Positions 61,055 to 64,000 of a stretch of DNA of 64,000 nt are shown here, piece by piece (the first letter of the stretch is position 1; the number at the start of each line of letters is the position of its first letter). The DNA lies in NCBI RefSeq assembly GCF_001905505.1, contig NZ_LIPG01000005.1:411544-475543 (forward strand), written 5' to 3'. The notes under the pieces were generated by a model. That model saw nothing but the letters and a program-made list of their open reading frames with translations. It ran no database searches and was not told the DNA's origin. This stretch comes from Streptomyces sp. CB02058 (lineage in GTDB: Bacteria; Actinomycetota; Actinomycetes; Streptomycetales; Streptomycetaceae). The position numbers and the translations under genes were made by a program.

Positions 61055-61929
61055 GCGCTTCCCCTCGTCGTCTGCGTGCCTGCTCTGCGCCGCCTGCCCA
61101 CGAGCACGAGCCCGGCGGCCAGTACGGCCGCGGCGCCCGCGCCGGCGGCGGTCGCGATGCCGGTCCATCCTGCACCGGCCGTACCACCGGTGTCTGCCGC
61201 CACCGCCGATTTGCCGTCGTGGCCCGTACGCAGGGCCGCGGGCTTCCCGCTGTACGGCGCCGTCGCACGGACCTCGCCTCCGCCGTCGACCGGGAGCCGG
61301 CCGGCGTGAACAGCCGCGTCCCACCGTACGAATGGAGGAAGGAACCACCCTCCACCGTGGGCTCGTTGACGTGACTCCGTTGCCCAGCGGCACCTCCACG
61401 CCGTACACGATCCACAAGGGCCAACGGGCGCCGTCCGACACCTTCTTGCTCTGCCGTTCGACGACGAGCCGGCAGTAGCCCGGCTCGACGCAACGGCGGC
61501 TGGCGTTCTCGGACCTGATCCGGGACACGGCCGAGGCCAGCGGGGTCGATCCGGTCGCCATTCAACCGGTAGCCGTCCACGGAGAGTTGTGCGGAGCGCT
61601 GGTGCTGCTGAGCGAGGGCGTCGGCGTCCGGGGCGTGGTCGCAGCGCCCATTGCCCGCCCTCCGACGCATGCAGGCTGTTCGCGGACCGCGCCCCCGACA
61701 GTGGAAGCCCAGCAGGCCGGCCGGGTGTCCGTCGGGCAGCGCGTGGACGACGGCTCCCACCGCCGCACGGGCGCTCGCCGTACAGGTCCGCCACCGAAGC
61801 CGTCGCGGGCAGCACCGCCGCCACCAGGGCGAACAGTGCGCCGCCCACCATCGCCGCCGTCACCGGCGTACGGCGTCGTCGCCCCGCCCTCGTCTGCGAT
61901 CCCACCGCATCCCCCTCGGCCACCCACAT
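61051..61929 (-). pseudogene. Secreted membrane-anchored protein gene with scrambled reading frame
   Basis: The frame from ATG 61929 to TGA 61051 is open (292 codons). It begins with a signal peptide (TPVTAAMVGGALFALVAAVLPATASVADLYGERP; about 22-45) and ends with a membrane helix and basic tail (VLAAGLVLVGRRRRAG), coupled by GTGA to the next gene. In the middle, third-position GC and residue quality point to other frames: VGAVVHALPDGHPAGLLGFHC, SANSLHASEGGQWAL, LSVDGYRLNGDRIDPAGL, RCVEPGYCRLVVERQSKKVSD and NEPTVEGGSFLHSYGGTRLF are in frames A/B/C in turn. Following them needs six one-base shifts (three insertions, three deletions) that sum to zero. Either a decayed gene or base-calling errors. 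Confidence 0.6.
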
Positions 61930-62021
61930 CAGACGCTTTGCTCAAGCAACCTAATGATTTGCTTGGGTGAACTCAAGAGTGCGGGCGCCACAGTCACGCA
62001 ACACGGACCCCGGGCAGCACA

Positions 62022-62050
62022 AAGCCCCGGCCGCTCGGCGACCGGGGCTT
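62022..62050 (-). terminator. Hairpin after DLW-39 gene
   Basis: AAGCCCCGG (62022-62030) pairs with CCGGGGCTT (62042-62050); the loop can add CGC/GCG pairing. It lies 18 nt past the stop. Confidence 0.8.
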
Positions 62051-62068
62051 CTAGCAGACTGTTCCGTC

Positions 62069-62203
62069 TCACACACCCGAACCTGCGGGCACGGAGTCGG
62101 TCGCCTCCGTCCACAGATCCTGCTCGGCGCGATCCGCCTGGATCTGGCGGTACACGAGGAGCCCGCCGATGGCGGCCAGTGCGACCAGGAGAAGCTTCTT
62201 CAC
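62069..62203 (-). CDS. DLW-39 family small membrane protein
   Basis: A 44-aa protein with one helix (KKLLLVALAAIGGLLVYRQI) and the conserved DLWTEATD tail that names the family. It is known near gyrA in actinobacteria; function unknown. GTG 62203 has GAGG 7 nt upstream. The open frame continues upstream to 62401, but only the short product fits the family. Confidence 0.9.
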   Translation of the reverse strand: MKKLLLVALAAIGGLLVYRQIQADRAEQDLWTEATDSVPAGSGV

Positions 62204-62248
62204 CGCGCGACCTCGTCTTTCCTTGACGTAAGGGACTTCTGCCGCCCG

Positions 62249-62254
62249 ACTATA
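62249..62254 (-). promoter_or_regulatory. -10 box of the DLW-39 gene
   Basis: TATAGT on the minus strand, 45 nt upstream of the start codon, in an otherwise GC-rich stretch. No convincing -35 box. Confidence 0.5.
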
Positions 62255-62485
62255 CACACCGGCCGATACCGTTCGGTGACCTCCCCGGAACCCGGCCGCC
62301 ACCCCTTCCGGACACCCGTCAGGACCTCCCATGACCCCCCGGAAGCAGCTTTTCGGGCCGGTTGAACCATACGAGTGGTGTTCATCAGAAGATCGGCGCA
62401 CCGGGGGCGTCGGTCCCGGATTCCACGGCCCGGATCCACATCATCGGAAAGGTAAGCAAACCGGACCACCTGAAAGCGAGGGGCC

Positions 62486-62845
62486 ATGAGCACCTTCAGG
62501 GTCAAGAGCATCTGGACCGCCTTCATCACCGCCTTCTTCGCACTTCTCGCCTCGCTGGGCCTCGCCACCGCCCAGGCCACGGCCGCCGAGCCCACGACCA
62601 CGAGCCAGGAGCACACGGGTGCGACCGCGGCAACCGCGACCACCCCGTCGGTGCGATGGACCCTTCCGCGTGACAGGGCGCTGCCACCCACGATGAAGCA
62701 GCGCATCCGCGCCGAGGCGCACGGATCCTCCCCGGCCACCCGGCAGCTGTCCCCGGACGCCACCGACGCGGTGCACGCGACGAACAGCACCCGCTCCACC
62801 CACGGCGCCACACCTGCCGGGGACTCGTCCCCGCTGCCCCCCTGA
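62486..62845 (+). CDS. Small secreted hypothetical protein (DUF6344-like)
   Basis: A 119-aa protein with a signal-like helix (about 10-34, WTAFITAFFALLASLGLATAQATA) and a Ser/Thr/Ala-rich remainder. The N-terminus (VKSIWTAFITAFFALLASLG) resembles short actinobacterial DUF6344 proteins. GAGGGG precedes ATG 62486. Function unknown; it may be a secreted or lipid-anchored peptide. Confidence 0.65.
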   Translation: MSTFRVKSIWTAFITAFFALLASLGLATAQATAAEPTTTSQEHTGATAATATTPSVRWTLPRDRALPPTMKQRIRAEAHGSSPATRQLSPDATDAVHATNSTRSTHGATPAGDSSPLPP

Positions 62846-63192
62846 GCGCCCAGCGCACACGCCCAGGCCCCTGGTCCGGTCCACGCCGGCGGGGGCCTTT
62901 TCCGTGCGCCGGTACGCGCCCCTTCAACGGGTGCGCCGCCCGAGCCTCTGCCACCGCACCGGAGCCCTCCCATCGGCGCCCCAGCGGCGCCCCGGGCGGC
63001 GTCCCCGGCACGCGGCCCACGGCCCTCCGGTGCCGCAACCAGACGAGCGCACAGGCCGGAACTCTCTCCACGCCCCGAAGCGCCCACGAGCCGGAACTCT
63101 CTCCACACCCCGGCGCACCCACGAGCCGGAACCTGACCGGCATCCCCGGGCCGGCATCCCCGGGCCGGAACCGGCCACGTCCCCGTACACGC
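62846..63192. other. Gene-free region, GC-rich
   Basis: About 350 bp between the secreted protein and the tRNA-Ile terminator. It is C-rich with short imperfect repeats (GAGCCGGAACTCTCTCCAC-like at 63053-63111; CCCCGGGCCGG-type at 63146-63168). No frame with a coding signal. Confidence 0.5.
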
Positions 63193-63226
63193 AAGAACCC
63201 CCCACCGTGATCGGTGAGGGGTTCTT
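63193..63226 (-). terminator. Terminator of tRNA-Ile
   Basis: A 15-bp stem (63193-63207 with 63212-63226) with one mismatch and loop TGAT, 5 nt past the tRNA 3' end on the minus strand. Confidence 0.85.
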
Positions 63227-63231
63227 CTTGC

Positions 63232-63308
63232 TGGTGGGGCTAACAGGATTTGAACCTGTGGCCTCATCCTTATCAGGGATGCGCTCTAACCAACTGAGCT
63301 ATAGCCCC
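63232..63308 (-). tRNA. tRNA-Ile (anticodon GAT)
   Basis: Minus strand: acceptor GGGGCTA pairs with TAGCCCC, then A and encoded CCA; anticodon stem CATCC/GGATG with loop CTGATAA (GAT); T arm ACAGGTTCAAATCCTGT. Unlike the Leu and Ala genes here, CCA is encoded. It lies next to the DUF3566 gene, the normal position after gyrA. Confidence 0.97.
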
Positions 63309-63379
63309 GCCGCGCTGCTGCGCTGACTTCTGAAGATTAGCGCACGTCGGGGCCAGTCCCAAAATCGATACCCGGCGGC

Positions 63380-63976
63380 CTACTCGTCCTCGGCGAGAGT
63401 GAGCTCCACGCCACCCACGAAGCCGGCCGACAGGTTGTAGATGAACGCGCCCAGCGTCGCCAGCGCGGTGGCCAGCACCACGTCGATCACCGCGATGACC
63501 GAGGTGAAGATGAGGACGCGCGGCAGCGAGAGGAACGACTGCAGATCGAAGCCGTTGCTCTCGTTCGAACCGGTGGCCTCGCTGATCGTGCCGCCCACGG
63601 TGGAGAAGACGCCCATCGCGTCCATCACCATCCACAGGACCGCTGCGGCGACCACCGTGCAGATGCCCAGGGCGATGGAGAGCAGGAAGCTGACCTTCAT
63701 CACCGACCACGGGTCGGCCTTGGCCACCCGCAGACGCGCCTTCCGGGTGCGCGGAGTGGTCCGTGCCCCCGTCCGGGGCAGCCGGGTCCCCTGTACGCCG
63801 CCCACGCCCTGTGCTCCGCCCTGTGTGCCGCCACCCTGCGTACCGCCCGCGGGGGACGGGTACGCCTGCGGCGGGTGGTAGGGCCCCGCCTGGCCCGGTG
63901 CGGGCTCCCGCTCACCGGGCAGAGGCCCGGTCGCATAACCCTCGTACTGCGGCTGAGGTCCCCGAGTGTCCGTCAC
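63380..63976 (-). CDS. DUF3566 membrane protein
   Basis: A 198-aa protein: Pro/Gly-rich cytoplasmic N-terminus, a basic patch (TPRTRKARLRVAKADPWSVMK), then two membrane helices (about 95-120 and 150-178) and a short C-terminus ending LAEDE. DUF3566 proteins follow gyrA in actinobacteria. AAGGGGG lies 5 nt before GTG 63976. gyrA is expected just beyond the window on this strand. Confidence 0.92.
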   Translation of the reverse strand: MTDTRGPQPQYEGYATGPLPGEREPAPGQAGPYHPPQAYPSPAGGTQGGGTQGGAQGVGGVQGTRLPRTGARTTPRTRKARLRVAKADPWSVMKVSFLLSIALGICTVVAAAVLWMVMDAMGVFSTVGGTISEATGSNESNGFDLQSFLSLPRVLIFTSVIAVIDVVLATALATLGAFIYNLSAGFVGGVELTLAEDE

Positions 63977-64000
63977 AGTGCCCCCTTGGGAGTCCGTGGC

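Overview
The window is high-GC, densely coded DNA with GTG/TTG starts, GTGA/ATGA-coupled operons, tRNA genes and the actinobacterial cell-growth cluster fhaA-fhaB-pstP-rodA-pbpA-pknB next to crgA and the DUF3566 gene that normally follows gyrA. Together with two bkd operons, Bpa, class E sortases and four exact copies of the Streptomyces parS 14-mer, this points to a Streptomyces chromosome, core arm, a few tens of kb from oriC. The gene order matches what I remember of the S. coelicolor SCO3815-SCO3872 region. I see no insertion sequence, prophage or CRISPR array.

Layout. 0-4 kb: a first branched-chain 2-oxo acid dehydrogenase operon (E1alpha-E1beta-E2, minus strand), divergent from a NarL-type response regulator. 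4.8-10.7 kb: a flavin split-barrel protein, a phosphotransferase-fold protein, two divergent membrane Ser/Thr kinases and a secreted protein. 10.7-15.8 kb: PadR regulator with an ABC/FtsX exporter, then the proteasome activator Bpa. 16-21 kb: quinone oxidoreductase, K+ channel with RCK domain, MoeA with a long N-terminal extension, and a MobA-like protein. 21-31 kb: second bkd operon with divergent bkdR, a TetR regulator (PaaR-like), paaN, and a coupled DUF5819/HTTM/SpoU-methylase unit. 30.9-34.4 kb: paaABCDE. 34.9-40.8 kb: rhodanese, J-domain-like protein, DUF2252, a MarR/membrane-exporter pair and an HxlR/azoreductase pair. 41-54 kb: tRNA-Leu(CAG), the FHA/phosphatase/RodA/PBP/PknB growth operon, two class E sortases, pabA, DUF881 and CrgA. 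54-64 kb: rhomboid, cyclophilin, tRNA-Ala(TGC), a fourth Ser/Thr kinase, a pair of secreted membrane-anchored proteins (one with scrambled reading frame), DLW-39, tRNA-Ile(GAT) and DUF3566.

How parts connect. The bkd and paa operons feed acyl-CoAs into central and secondary metabolism. A 14-bp palindrome is identical in the tetR/paaN and paaA upstream regions and recurs with one change upstream of the second bkd operon, so a PaaR-like TetR protein may control all three. The 41-54 kb block supplies the signalling and synthesis machinery for septal and tip peptidoglycan growth. parS and DnaA-box sequences are threaded through intergenic DNA over the whole window, as expected for an origin-proximal segment.

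Most promising for follow-up: the shared PaaR-like box, the parS/DnaA-box landscape, a 0.9-kb gene whose coding signal switches frame six times with no net shift, an operator overlapping a leaderless PadR start, and a 26-bp tandem repeat that copies the 3' end of a sortase gene including its stop codon.
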